Source: Streptomyces sp. NBC_00457
GTDB taxonomy: Bacteria; Actinomycetota; Actinomycetes; Streptomycetales; Streptomycetaceae
NCBI RefSeq assembly: GCF_036014015.1
Contig: NZ_CP107905.1
Location: 2,046,001 to 2,110,000, forward strand
Length of the DNA: 64,000 nt
Reading direction: 5' to 3'
Shown here: piece after piece, positions 35,083 through 43,425 of the stretch
How the letters are laid out: every line of letters begins with the position of its first letter
Numbering within the stretch: position 1 is the stretch's first letter
Translations under genes and position numbers: made by a program
Notes under the pieces: generated by a model
Databases searched by the model: none
Told to the model about the DNA's origin: nothing
The model's input: the letters and a program-made list of their open reading frames with translations, nothing else

Positions 35083-35182
35083 CGCCTGCTGCGGGAGCCC
35101 CCTGACTCCTGCTGCGGCGCCAACCGACAGCCCGCGGCGAGACGCCCGTTGACGTCCCTGCCGCGACGCGGCGCCGATACGC

Positions 35183-35199
35183 GTCCCGCTCAGCGGACC
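35183..35199. promoter_or_regulatory. Shared aromatic-regulon operator, copy C
   Basis: GTCCCGCTCAGCGGACC, 16 of 17 identical to copy D at 42482-42498. It lies about 45 bp upstream of a TAGGGT -10-like element (35231-35236) before the ABC transporter genes. Confidence 0.6.
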
Positions 35200-35230
35200 G
35201 CGATCCATGCCCGCCCGCCCTGCCGCGTTC

Positions 35231-35251
35231 TAGGGTTCGCGAATTCCGCGA
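35231..35251 (+). promoter_or_regulatory. Promoter and palindrome before the ABC importer operon
   Basis: TAGGGT at 35231-35236 fits a -10. It is followed by TCGCGAATTCCGCGA at 35237-35251, whose arms TCGCG and CGCGA are exact inverted repeats around AATTC, at the expected start of transcription. This may be a second operator. Confidence 0.45.
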
Positions 35252-35315
35252 CCGCACGCCGATGACCGATGACCAGCCGGAACCGGCGGTCTCCCGTCAA
35301 CCCACCGAGGTATTC

Positions 35316-36317
35316 ATGGAGGCACGAGCCAACAGCAGACGATCCATTCCGGGCGTCGTCGCTCTCCTCATCGCGTTGATGTCCCCGACCGCGTGCAGCG
35401 CGGCCACAACCGATTCCGCCGGGGGTTCCGGCGCCGGCGCCGCCACCGGCCCCAAGGTCCGGATCGCCGTCGGCATCGACCCCTCCTTCGCGCCCTTCTT
35501 CCTCGCCGACGAGCAGGGGCTGTGGGCGGAGAACGGTCTCGATGTCGAGCTCGTCCAGTTCGGGCGGGGCGGCGAGGGCGTCGACGCCCTCGCCGGCGGC
35601 CAGGTACAGCTGGCCGGGAACTCGGACACCACCACCATCGGCATGCTCCGGCAGAACTCCGGCCTGCGTTCTCTCCTGGTGTACGAGGAGTCGGGCCGCT
35701 ACCTCAAGGTCGTCCTCGGCCCCGAGGTCGCCGACCCCTCGAAGATCCGCAAGATGGCCGTCGTACCGGGGCTCTCGGAACTCGCGGCGACCCGCTTCCT
35801 GGAGTCGAAGGGGATCGACACCAAGTCGGTCGACTTCGTCACCGCCGACCCGCCGGAAATCCCGGCTCTGCTGCAGAAAGGCGACGTCGACGCCTACGTC
35901 CTGTGGGAGCCCTGGCCGGCCAAGGGCACCGAGCTGGGCGGAAAAGTCCTGGAAACCACCGGCGACTACGGTCTGTCGTACGCCCACTGGCTCATCACGG
36001 ACAACAAGTGGCTGAGCACCAACAAGACCACGGCCGTCAAGATCGCGCAGACGCTCCAGGAAGCGACCCGGCTCACCGAGTCGGACCCGGACGGGGCGGC
36101 GAGTGCCACCCAGAAGGCCGCGAAGATTCCCACCGCCCAGACCTTGAAGGCGATCGAGGAGATCGACTTCGACGTACGCGGCATCACCGCACAGGACCTA
36201 GAGGGATACGCCTCGACCGCCGAGTTCTACGCGGACACCGGCAAGGTCGAGTCCCCGCCGGACGTGACGCGGGCCGCGCTGCGCGGATGGTTCACCGAAC
36301 AGACGAAGGGATCATGA
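35316..36317 (+). CDS. NMT1/SsuA-like ABC substrate-binding lipoprotein
   Basis: Ligand-binding component of the importer encoded with the next two genes. Seen: signal peptide with candidate lipid Cys27 (MSPTAC), VRIAVGIDPSFAPFFLADEQGLWAENGLDVELVQFG, GGQVQLAGNSDTTTIGML, and TADPPEIPALLQKGDVDAYVLWEPWPAKG. ATG 36314 of the ATPase overlaps its stop (ATGA). ATG 35316 follows CGAGG and starts the signal peptide properly; an upstream ATG at 35262 would bury it. Paralogue of 26749-27741. The ligand is probably the aromatic acid or sulfonate used by this region (inference). Confidence 0.93.
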   Translation: MEARANSRRSIPGVVALLIALMSPTACSAATTDSAGGSGAGAATGPKVRIAVGIDPSFAPFFLADEQGLWAENGLDVELVQFGRGGEGVDALAGGQVQLAGNSDTTTIGMLRQNSGLRSLLVYEESGRYLKVVLGPEVADPSKIRKMAVVPGLSELAATRFLESKGIDTKSVDFVTADPPEIPALLQKGDVDAYVLWEPWPAKGTELGGKVLETTGDYGLSYAHWLITDNKWLSTNKTTAVKIAQTLQEATRLTESDPDGAASATQKAAKIPTAQTLKAIEEIDFDVRGITAQDLEGYASTAEFYADTGKVESPPDVTRAALRGWFTEQTKGS

Positions 36318-37168
36318 TGACGAAGGCCATCGAGGCCGACCGGCCGCCGTCCGGCTCGCCACCCGTGGGCGGCAGCCGCGGCGCGGCGGTGTCCGTCGAC
36401 TCAGTGGACATCCGGTTCGGCTCCTTCCACGCCGTACGCGGTATCTCACTGGACATCGCCGCCGGTGAGTTCCTGTGTCTGCTCGGTCCGAGCGGCTGCG
36501 GCAAGTCCACTCTGCTGTCCGCGCTGGCCGGCTTCGTACGACCGCACCAGGGCGCCCTCACCGTCGACGGCGCCCTGATCGGCGGTCCCGATCCCGACCT
36601 GGGCATGGTCTTCCAGAGCAGTGAGGCGCTCTTCGACTGGCTGACGGTGCGCCAGAACGTGGCGTTCGGCCCGCGCATGCGCGGCAAGTCCCGTGCCGAG
36701 CAGGCCAAGTTGGCCGACGAGTACCTGGCTCTGGTCGGGCTGCGGCACTGCGCCGACCGGTTCCCGGACCAGCTGTCCGGCGGGATGCGCCAGCGGGTGC
36801 AGATTGCCCGCGTGCTGGCGAACGAGCCGCGGGTCGTGCTGATGGACGAACCGTTCGGCGCGCTCGACGCGCAGACCCGGCAGGTGATGCAGGAGGAGAT
36901 GAACCGTATCTGGCGGGCCTCGGGCTGCACGGTCGTCTTCGTCACCCATGACATCGACGAGGCGATCCTGCTGGCCGACCGCGTCGCCGTCATGACGGCG
37001 GGCCCTGCGGCCTCGGTCAAGTCCGTCTACCCCGTCGACCTGCCCCGGCCGCGCGACGAGACCGACCCCGCGGCCCTCGAACTGCGCCGCGCCCTGCGGG
37101 ACGACATCGGCGAAGAGGTACGCAAGGCCCTGCGCGACCAGGGCCTCGACGCGGAGGTGGACGCATGA
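36314..37168 (+). CDS. ABC importer ATPase (SsuB/TauB type)
   Basis: Cytoplasmic ATPase powering the importer. Seen: Walker A LLGPSGCGKSTLLSALAGF, Q-loop VFQSSEALFDWLTVRQNVAFG, signature LSGGMRQRVQIARVLA, Walker B VVLMDEPFGALD, and switch His in FVTHDIDEAI. 284 aa, the usual size for the nitrate/sulfonate/taurine class. Overlaps both neighbours by 4 bases, so binding protein, ATPase and permease are translated as one set. Confidence 0.96.
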   Translation: MMTKAIEADRPPSGSPPVGGSRGAAVSVDSVDIRFGSFHAVRGISLDIAAGEFLCLLGPSGCGKSTLLSALAGFVRPHQGALTVDGALIGGPDPDLGMVFQSSEALFDWLTVRQNVAFGPRMRGKSRAEQAKLADEYLALVGLRHCADRFPDQLSGGMRQRVQIARVLANEPRVVLMDEPFGALDAQTRQVMQEEMNRIWRASGCTVVFVTHDIDEAILLADRVAVMTAGPAASVKSVYPVDLPRPRDETDPAALELRRALRDDIGEEVRKALRDQGLDAEVDA

Positions 37169-37986
37169 CGGTCGTCACGGCGAAACCCTCCGCCGAGCCG
37201 CGAGTTGAGCGGCGTGCGTTGCGGGACGCCGCGCGAGGACTGCGCGGGATCCTCGTGTCCGTGGTGTCCGTCCTCGTCGGCATCGGGATCTGGCAGCTGC
37301 TGGCGATGCAGTACGGCGCCTCCCTGGTCGCCTCCCCCAGCGCGACCCTGGACGCGGCGGGTGAACTCGCGGGCGACGGAACGCTCACCAACTCGATCAT
37401 CGCCTCCAGCCGCCGCATCCTGATCGGCTGGGGACTCGGTCTGCTCGTGGGCGTACCGGTCGGCCTGCTCATCGGGCAGATCCCCCTTGTACGCCAACTC
37501 CTCGACCCGTACATCGAGTTCTTCCGCTTCATCCCGCCGGTCGCGTTCGTGACGCTGGCGGTGGTGTGGCTGGGCATCGGCGAGTCGTCGAAGGTCGTGC
37601 TGATCTTCTACACGGCGGTCTTCATCGTCACGCTGAACACGAGCGCCGGCGTGATGGCCGTGAGCGAGTCGAAACTGCGCGCGGCGGCGAGTCTCGGCGC
37701 GAGCCGCCGGCAGATCCTGCAGGGGATCGTGCTGCCGTCGACCGTGCCGTACATCGTCACCGGGGCGCGCCTCGCCATGGGCAACAGCTTCCTGACCATC
37801 GTCTCCGCCGAGATCGTCGCCGCCCAGGTCGGGCTCGGCTCGCTGATCTGGACGTCCCGCAACTACGGCCGCATCGACTGGGTCTTCGTCGGGATCATCA
37901 CCTTGGGCATCCTGGGGTTCGTCTTCGACCGCGTGCTGCGGATCGTGGCTTCCCGGGTCCTGCGTCGATACGGAGTGAAGCTGTGA
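37165..37986 (+). CDS. ABC importer permease (SsuC/TauC type)
   Basis: Membrane channel of the same importer. Seen: 273 aa, about six hydrophobic helices, FFRFIPPVAFVTLAVVWLGIGESSKVVLIFYTAVF and the EAA loop ESKLRAAASLGASRRQILQGIVLPSTVPYIVTGARLAMG. Its stop overlaps the GTG of the following reductase gene (GTGA), so that enzyme is on the same transcript. Confidence 0.95.
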   Translation: MTVVTAKPSAEPRVERRALRDAARGLRGILVSVVSVLVGIGIWQLLAMQYGASLVASPSATLDAAGELAGDGTLTNSIIASSRRILIGWGLGLLVGVPVGLLIGQIPLVRQLLDPYIEFFRFIPPVAFVTLAVVWLGIGESSKVVLIFYTAVFIVTLNTSAGVMAVSESKLRAAASLGASRRQILQGIVLPSTVPYIVTGARLAMGNSFLTIVSAEIVAAQVGLGSLIWTSRNYGRIDWVFVGIITLGILGFVFDRVLRIVASRVLRRYGVKL

Positions 37987-38936
37987 GTGGCGAGACCTCG
38001 CGTGCCCTTGTCCTGGAAGAGTTCGGCACCCTGCCCCGGTTGGTGCAGCGGCCGGTGCCCGTACGGGAGCCCGGCCAGACCCTCGTACGCGTACGGGCGG
38101 CGCAGGTGGGCCACCTCGATCTGAACGTCGTGGACGGCAGGTTCGGCATCCTGCCGGATCTGCCCGCAGTGCCGGGCACCACGGCGTGCGGGGTGGTTCT
38201 GGCCTCGGACACGCACGTCGAGGGCAGCCTGGTGAGGATCAACGGCAAGGGCCTTGGACTGCGCCGGGACGGCTGCTGGGCCGAGCACGCGGTCGTGCCG
38301 GATGCCGCCGCGGTCCCCGTGCCCGAGGGCACGGATCCTGCGCTGGCGTGCAGCTTCTTCTCACCGGCCGGCACGGCCTGGGCGGCGGTGCACTCGGTCG
38401 CGGCGATACGGCCCGGCGAGCGGGTCATGGTGAGCGGTGCTGCGGGCGCGGTCGGCGCGCTGACCGTTCAGGTCGCCGCGCGCGCCGGAGCGGAGGTGAT
38501 CGGGGTGGTGGGCCGCCCGGTCAAGCTCGGCCATGTGCCGGCGCCCGGGAAGCCGGTCCTGGCGGCCGAGTTGTCGCCGGAATCCGTGGGCGGGCCAGTG
38601 GACGCGCTGATCGACACCGTCGGCGGGCCGGTGCTGCGCGACTGCCTCGGGCTCGTCCGCCCGCGCGGGCGTGTCGCACTGGTCGGCTACACCGCGGGGC
38701 GCGACTTCACCGTGGACCTCGCGGACTTCCTCCTCGCCGACGTGGCCCTGCTCCCCGTCAACCTGATGTCGCGGGGCAAGGAGATCGCCGCGGACGCCGA
38801 GCGGATGCTGGGCGAACTGGCGTCGGGGGAGCTGACGTTGCCGATCGAACGGTACGGGCTCGCTGCGCTGGCGGAGGCGGTGGAGCGGCTGCGGACCGGG
38901 GAGGCGGTCGGGAAGGTGGCGCTGGACTTGACCTGA
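37983..38936 (+). CDS. Quinone oxidoreductase-like MDR dehydrogenase
   Basis: Medium-chain dehydrogenase/reductase, zinc-free type. Seen: GroES-like N-domain (LVRVRAAQVGHLDLNVVDGRFGILPDLPAVPGTTACGVV), the NADPH-binding VMVSGAAGAVGALTVQVAARAGAEVIGVVG, and DALIDTVGGPVLRDCLGLVRPRGRVALVGY. No structural or catalytic zinc cysteines. GTG 37983 overlaps the permease stop. 317 aa. Probably reduces or dehydrogenates an unsaturated intermediate of the compound brought in by the importer (inference). Confidence 0.9.
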   Translation: MSGETSRALVLEEFGTLPRLVQRPVPVREPGQTLVRVRAAQVGHLDLNVVDGRFGILPDLPAVPGTTACGVVLASDTHVEGSLVRINGKGLGLRRDGCWAEHAVVPDAAAVPVPEGTDPALACSFFSPAGTAWAAVHSVAAIRPGERVMVSGAAGAVGALTVQVAARAGAEVIGVVGRPVKLGHVPAPGKPVLAAELSPESVGGPVDALIDTVGGPVLRDCLGLVRPRGRVALVGYTAGRDFTVDLADFLLADVALLPVNLMSRGKEIAADAERMLGELASGELTLPIERYGLAALAEAVERLRTGEAVGKVALDLT

Positions 38937-39040
38937 CGCGCGTCCGCCTCCGAACTCTGCTCTGCCATCGCGGATCCCTCCCGGGGGGCCGGGGTCTTGC
39001 TCAGATCGTGGGCCAGGTCGTGCTGACGAGCGGGCAGGGG

Positions 39041-39969
39041 CTACGCCGGGAAGAGTTCGGGCAGCAGCCGGTGGGCGTCGGCGCGGGCCGGTTCGACCGC
39101 GTCGAGGGGCGCCGACGACGCCGGCCAGCGCAGCGTCACGCCGATGTCCGCCCAGCCGCCGACGGTAGCCAGGAACTTGTCCAGCGCCGGGTTGGACAAC
39201 CCGCGGGCCTGCAGCGGCGCGATGTGCCGGACGAAGAACGCACCGATGCGGCGCTCCACGTCAGCTGCCGCGGCCGGATCCGTCGTCATCAGCCGGTACC
39301 ACGCGACCGCCCCGCGCGGCGACATGGCTGCGACGTTGGAGTAGCTGCCGTGCGCGCCACGGGCCAGCCCGGACGCCAGCAGATGGCCGGGCACGAAGAT
39401 CGACAGCCGGGGCACGGTGTCCGCCATCGCCGCGTACCAGGCGTCGTCGCCGCCGGCCATCTTGACCCCGATGAGTTGGGGCACCTCGGCGGCCACCCGT
39501 CCCAGCAGCGGCGGTGGCACCTGGGTCTTGGCGTGCGGCGGGTTGTACAGCACCAGTGGCACGTCACCGGCGGTCTCGGCGGCACCGACCAGGAAGCGCA
39601 CGACCTCGTCGTCGCACAGCGGGACCCAGTCCGGCAGGATCACCTGGATGGCGCCCGGTCGCAGCGCGGCCGCGCGCCGGATGCGGTCGAGCATCGTCGG
39701 GGCTGCGGGATGCGAGGCACCGATCTGGTACGGCAGCCCGGCCGCCTCGCACCGCCCCGCCAGCACCGCGTTCACCCGGTCGAACTCGACTTCGTCGAGG
39801 GTGTAGAACTCGCCCGCGGTGCCGTGGGCGTAAATGCCGTCGACGCCGCTGGTCAGCAGCGCGTCGAGCTGGCCCGCAGCCGGTCCCAGACGATGTCGCC
39901 CCGGCCTTCGACGGGGAGCAGGAGCGTGCCCCACACCCCGGTGACCTGATCGGCCGCCAATGGCTTCAT
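39041..39969 (-). pseudogene. Dihydrodipicolinate synthase/NAL-family aldolase, frameshifted
   Basis: DapA-like TIM-barrel aldolase broken by a 1-base loss. ATG 39969 with GGAGGGA upstream begins MKPLAADQVTGVWGTLLLPV and reads well to about residue 33 (VWDRLRA), then runs into a stop 9 codons later. The rest (QLDALLTSGVDGIYAHGTAGEFYTL, VPLVLYNPP, LIGVKMAGG with Schiff-base Lys) continues in another frame to 39041. Adding one base in the GGGCC run at about 39871-39876 restores a 309-aa protein. Either a real null allele or a sequencing error in a GC homopolymer. Related enzymes act on keto-acids, including hydratase-aldolases of aromatic pathways. Confidence 0.88.
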
Positions 39970-40368
39970 CGATGCTCCCTCCGGACGGGGATCGCGCTCA
40001 TGATCTGATCCCCGAATCGCGTACGTGCCCTCATGCCCGCTGAAATTACCCACCCGCCCTCGGGGCGTTCCCCGGGCCTACTCTTGTTCCCCGCTCGGAC
40101 AGGCAGTGCGCTTCGTCCTGTGCCGCGCCCCTCGAAAAACCCTGGCCACCCGGTCCGGTGGACGTAGCGCAGCTCCTTTCAGTGCCGTGGGCGGTGCGAA
40201 ATCCGCTGCTGTGAACCCCGGGTGGCGGTGTACGGTCGTGCCCTGGCGGTTTCCCGGCCGCCTCTGGGTCCGCAGGCAGAGCTGCAAGCTCACCGGTTGC
40301 ACAGGAACATCACTGGCAGATCTTCCAGCCCGATGTCGCGGACCCGCGGGCGCCGAGGAAGGACTGCC
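39970..40368. other. Non-coding stretch before truncated genes
   Basis: About 400 bases between the aldolase pseudogene start and the serine-hydrolase fragment. No frame shows convincing codon bias or a family I recognise. The part next to 39970 should hold the aldolase promoter. I see no strong hairpin or repeat. Confidence 0.4.
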
Positions 40369-40905
40369 TTGTCCGATCAACCACGCCGTCTCCCCGACCG
40401 GCCCAGCCTCCGGTACCTGAAGATCGAGGCGAAACGTCGCCTCTCCACAGGGGAGTTCGCGACACTCCACGAAGCCCAGCTGGCCATCGCCCGTGAGCAC
40501 GGGCTGCCGAGCTGGACCGCACTCAAGGAACGCATCGAGGCCGAAAACCCCGCGAGCCACGCCCTGGCGCACGTGCGGTGGGTGATGTCGCGCTTCGCGG
40601 CGGCCGGCACCCCGGGATGGACACCCCCCGACGAGGAGGAGCTGCGCCGACACTTCGATGACCGGTACCTGAGCCTCGTGCCGACGGACTGGGTGACCCA
40701 CCTGTTCGCCACGGTCGCCGAACGACTGCGCGAGGGCCTCGCTGACGTGCAGGCCGAACCGCTGTACCTTCGCGCACGCGTCGCCGACCTGCGCATCGAG
40801 GCAGCGACCGAAGCCGAACCACCGCACCGGCTGAGCAGTCTGCAGATGTATCCGGCGCGCGAAGCCGGTGCCGATGTCCCTGGTGGGCCGCCCACCCCTG
40901 GTTGA
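40369..40905 (+). pseudogene. Truncated N-terminal fragment resembling Streptomyces serine-hydrolase leader domain
   Basis: A TTG start with AGGAAGGA upstream opens SDQPRRLPDRPSLRYLKIEAKRR, then FATLHEAQLAIAREHGLPSWTALKERIE and RVADLRIEAATEAEPPHRLSSLQMYP. From memory this matches the N-terminal domain found in front of a beta-lactamase-type serine hydrolase in streptomycetes, where the protein should continue for some 300 residues. Here it stops 20 residues after this domain, in sequence without family features. Read together with the 5'-truncated TetR gene just downstream, this looks like the left edge of a deletion. The family match is unverified. Confidence 0.6.
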
Positions 40906-40967
40906 ACCTGCAGGTGCGCCGGGCCAGAAGGCAGGCCCGGCGAGTCGCGACCTCGTGGGCGTAGTGG

Positions 40968-41474
40968 GTGCGTTCCAGTCACGCTGCGCCGCGTCGACAC
41001 TTCGGGGATCGCCGGGGACTGCTCGACGCCCTCGCGGAGACCGGATTCGTTCGCCTGGGCGCCACTCTGCATGCCGCGCTCACCAAGAGCGATGGCGTGC
41101 GCGACTTCCCCATGCGCGTGCAGGACGCCGCTTCGGCGTACGCCCACTTCGCGATCGAGAACGCCGCGCTGTATGAGCTGATGAACTCCAGCAAGCACCA
41201 TCCGGGAACGGCCCTGGTCACCCAGGCCGCTGCGGCCGCGTTTGGACAGATGACCGACCTGATCAAAGAAGGTCAAGCGCACGGCGCACTGGAACAAGGC
41301 GATCCTGAGGAGGTCGGAATCATCCTCGCCGCCACCGTGCAAGGCATCACCACCATGGTCAACAGCGGAATGATCGGCGTGGAGCGGCTCGATGGACTCG
41401 TCAACACCGCGGTCTCGCAGTTTCTTCGAGGCGCCCGCCCCCTCGGGCCGCAAGGATCTCCGAGCCGGCGCTGA
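40968..41474 (+). pseudogene. TetR-family regulator lacking its N-terminal DNA-binding half
   Basis: The readable protein begins inside the helix-turn-helix (HAAPRRHFGDRRGLLDALAETGF is the usual end of a TetR HTH) and continues into a full ligand-binding domain (FPMRVQDAASAYAHFAIENAALYELM, EEVGIILAATVQGITTMVNSGMIG). The first 35-40 residues, including most of the DNA-binding motif, are missing, and an in-frame TAG lies at 40962-40964. No ribosome site precedes the nominal GTG. Hence a 5'-truncated remnant, probably non-functional, at the right edge of a deletion scar. Confidence 0.72.
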
Positions 41475-41502
41475 CGGCTTCCGCCGGTTGGAGATGTCGG
41501 TG

Positions 41503-41928
41503 TCAGGCGAGTACGACCACGGCATGGCCCCGGCAGCAGACGGTTCCGGGGCCGTCGCCGTGCGCGGCCGAGCAGTGCTCCACCAGGTCGAGCGTGACCT
41601 CACCACGCGCTCGATCAACCTCGCGTACCGTGCCGGTGACCACGAGCCGGTCCCCCGCATGGGCGGGCGCCCGGTTCTGCCACGCGACCTCGCGCACCCG
41701 CCCGGTCTCGCCGGCGAAACCCGCCGCGGCCCGGTGGAAGAGGCAGCCGTGCAGCTGCGCCATGACGACCGGGTCGGCCAGCCCTTCGGACCGGGCGAAG
41801 GCGGTGTCGTAGTGGATGCGATGGGTGTTGCGGGTGACGGCGCCGAAACGCAGCAGGGCGACCGCGTCGGGGGTGAACTCCACGGGCGGTACCGGCTGCC
41901 CGACGGTGACGTCGCCGTATCCCCTCAC
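41503..41928 (-). CDS. MaoC-like hotdog dehydratase, C-terminal-type subunit (second copy)
   Basis: Paralogue of 27743-28150. Seen: 141 aa with LLRFGAVTRNTHRIHYDTAFARSEGLADPVVMAQLHGCLFHRAAAGF, including the same HRIHYD-type active-site motif. GTG/ATG overlap with the 164-aa partner. Because the frame begins exactly at the 4-base overlap (41925-41928), the two form a coupled heterodimer unit. Faces the hydrolase-CaiB-ligase operon across a shared operator. Confidence 0.82.
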   Translation of the reverse strand: MRGYGDVTVGQPVPPVEFTPDAVALLRFGAVTRNTHRIHYDTAFARSEGLADPVVMAQLHGCLFHRAAAGFAGETGRVREVAWQNRAPAHAGDRLVVTGTVREVDRARGEVTLDLVEHCSAAHGDGPGTVCCRGHAVVVLA

Positions 41929-42404
41929 CTGGCGATGAACCTCTCCGTGACCTCGACGAGCGTTCCGCGCGTCGTGCTGTACGTCTTCTCGACCGTGAGC
42001 AGCAGGAACCCGTCCCCCGCCCCTTTGCGCTCAACTGCCGTGAGAACCCGGAGCAGTTCGATCGCGTCCCCCGGCCGCACCTCGTCCGTCCAGCGCACCT
42101 GCTGACCACCTGCCATGAGCCGGACGTCGAGCCCGTCGGTGCCGGGGACCTCGTCGCGGTACATGCCGTCCGGCCGGACCTCGTCGGGGCCGGCTCCGGG
42201 CGCGCCGCGCAGCAGGCTGACGACGTACATGGGGTGGACGGTGAACCGGGAGCTGTCCGGATCCGTCAGGTGCGGCGCGGTCTCGCCGGCCGCCCGGGCG
42301 AACTCCGCGGCGTCCTCGGCCCGTACGACACCCAGCTGCCGTCGCTCGAACCGCCCGGCCAACGCCCGTGCCCGCTCCTCGGCCAGGTCAAGACCGCTCG
42401 CCAT
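41925..42404 (-). CDS. MaoC-like (FAS1-type N-terminal) hotdog dehydratase subunit (second copy)
   Basis: Paralogue of 28147-28677. Seen: 159 aa from ATG 42404 (GGAGG six bases upstream), FERRQLGVVRAEDAAEFARAAGETAPHLTDPD, TVHPMYVVSLLRGAPG, RLMAGGQQVRWTDEVRPGDAIELLRVLTAVERKGAGDGFLLLTVEKTY. These are the core strands of the FAS1-like N-domain. Probably the structural subunit of a CoA-ester hydratase with the next gene. Confidence 0.82.
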   Translation of the reverse strand: MASGLDLAEERARALAGRFERRQLGVVRAEDAAEFARAAGETAPHLTDPDSSRFTVHPMYVVSLLRGAPGAGPDEVRPDGMYRDEVPGTDGLDVRLMAGGQQVRWTDEVRPGDAIELLRVLTAVERKGAGDGFLLLTVEKTYSTTRGTLVEVTERFIAR

Positions 42405-42481
42405 GCACCGCCTCCACATTCGAGAGCCACACCCGTACGTCCGGACGCTAGCCGCGACGCCTTCCGCGTCACCACGGAACC

Positions 42482-42498
42482 GGCCCGCTCAGCGGACC
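42482..42498. promoter_or_regulatory. Shared aromatic-regulon operator, copy D
   Basis: GGCCCGCTCAGCGGACC, the most symmetrical copy: the left half matches the reverse complement of the right half at 7 of 8 positions around a central C. It lies between the divergent MaoC pair and the hydrolase-CaiB-ligase operon. Confidence 0.6.
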
Positions 42499-42532
42499 GC
42501 TCCGCTTGGGCGGGCCCGACTCGCGGGACACC

Positions 42533-43408
42533 ATGCGGGACATGGACCTCATGGACATTCAGCCGCCTCCGCAGGGCGCCTACGCGGAGGCGGACGGCGT
42601 CACCTACCACTACATCGAGATGGGCGAGGGAAGCCCCACCGTCTTCCTGCACGGCGGCGGCCCGGGGTGCACGGGCTGGTCGGACTTCGGGCAGGTGGCG
42701 CAGCTGTTCGCCGAGGACCGCCGGTGCTTCCTCGTCGACATCCTGCAGTACGGGAAGTCCGCGAAGCCGGTCATCAAGGGCCCCATGTGGGACTACCACG
42801 CCGCCAAGACCGTGGCGCTGCTCGACTCGCTGGGCGTGGCACGCGCCGACTTCGTCTGCAACTCGTGGGGCGGGACCATCGCCCTCAACCTGGCCGCCAA
42901 GTACCCCGAACGGGTCCGGTCCCTCGTCATCACCGGCAGCATGCCGGTCTTCTACGGGCCGCTCGCGCCCCTCCCCGAGGGCGCGCGTCGTGGTCGCAAC
43001 GCCCGGGATGTGTACTACGGCGGCGACGGCCCTTCGCCGGAGAAGATGCGCGAGCTGATGGCCCGCCTGGAGTGGTACGACGCGGACGCCATCCCCGAGG
43101 GCACGGTGAAGCTGCGTCACGAACAGAGCCTGGACCCCGAGGAGATGGCACTCGCCGCCGCGTCCGACAACCCGCGCGGCGACTGGCAGGACCTCACCGG
43201 GGAACTGGGCCGGATCGAGGCGCCGTCGCTGTTCATGTGGGGCATGTACGACGCGTTCCTCACCCCGGACTACCCGCTGATGCTTGCCCGGATGGTCCCC
43301 CGGGGCAACCTCCATGTGATGAGCCGGACGTCCCATCATCTCCAGGAGGAGCGACCGCACGACTACTACACCGTCGTCACCGGTTTCCTGAACCAACAGC
43401 ACGACTGA
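42533..43408 (+). CDS. Meta-cleavage product hydrolase-like alpha/beta hydrolase (second copy)
   Basis: Second C-C hydrolase of the MhpC/HsaD type. Seen: oxyanion loop VFLHGGGPGCTGWSDF, DILQYGKSAKP, nucleophile elbow CNSWGGTIA (Ser kept, first Gly replaced by Asn/Cys context), LFMWGMYDAFLTPDY with the acid and SRTSHHLQEERP with catalytic His. Near-N-terminal ATGs at 42533 and 42542 are both possible. It precedes a CoA-transferase and a CoA ligase, so this operon may handle a different ring-cleaved product from the first hydrolase. Confidence 0.88.
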   Translation: MRDMDLMDIQPPPQGAYAEADGVTYHYIEMGEGSPTVFLHGGGPGCTGWSDFGQVAQLFAEDRRCFLVDILQYGKSAKPVIKGPMWDYHAAKTVALLDSLGVARADFVCNSWGGTIALNLAAKYPERVRSLVITGSMPVFYGPLAPLPEGARRGRNARDVYYGGDGPSPEKMRELMARLEWYDADAIPEGTVKLRHEQSLDPEEMALAAASDNPRGDWQDLTGELGRIEAPSLFMWGMYDAFLTPDYPLMLARMVPRGNLHVMSRTSHHLQEERPHDYYTVVTGFLNQQHD

Positions 43409-43425
43409 CTTGCCGAGGAGCGACA

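Noticed and set aside
38937..39040. Possible terminator between the MDR gene and the aldolase pseudogene
   Set aside because: The GC-rich CCCTCCCGGGGGGCC stretch can pair only weakly and in several ways; no clear stem.
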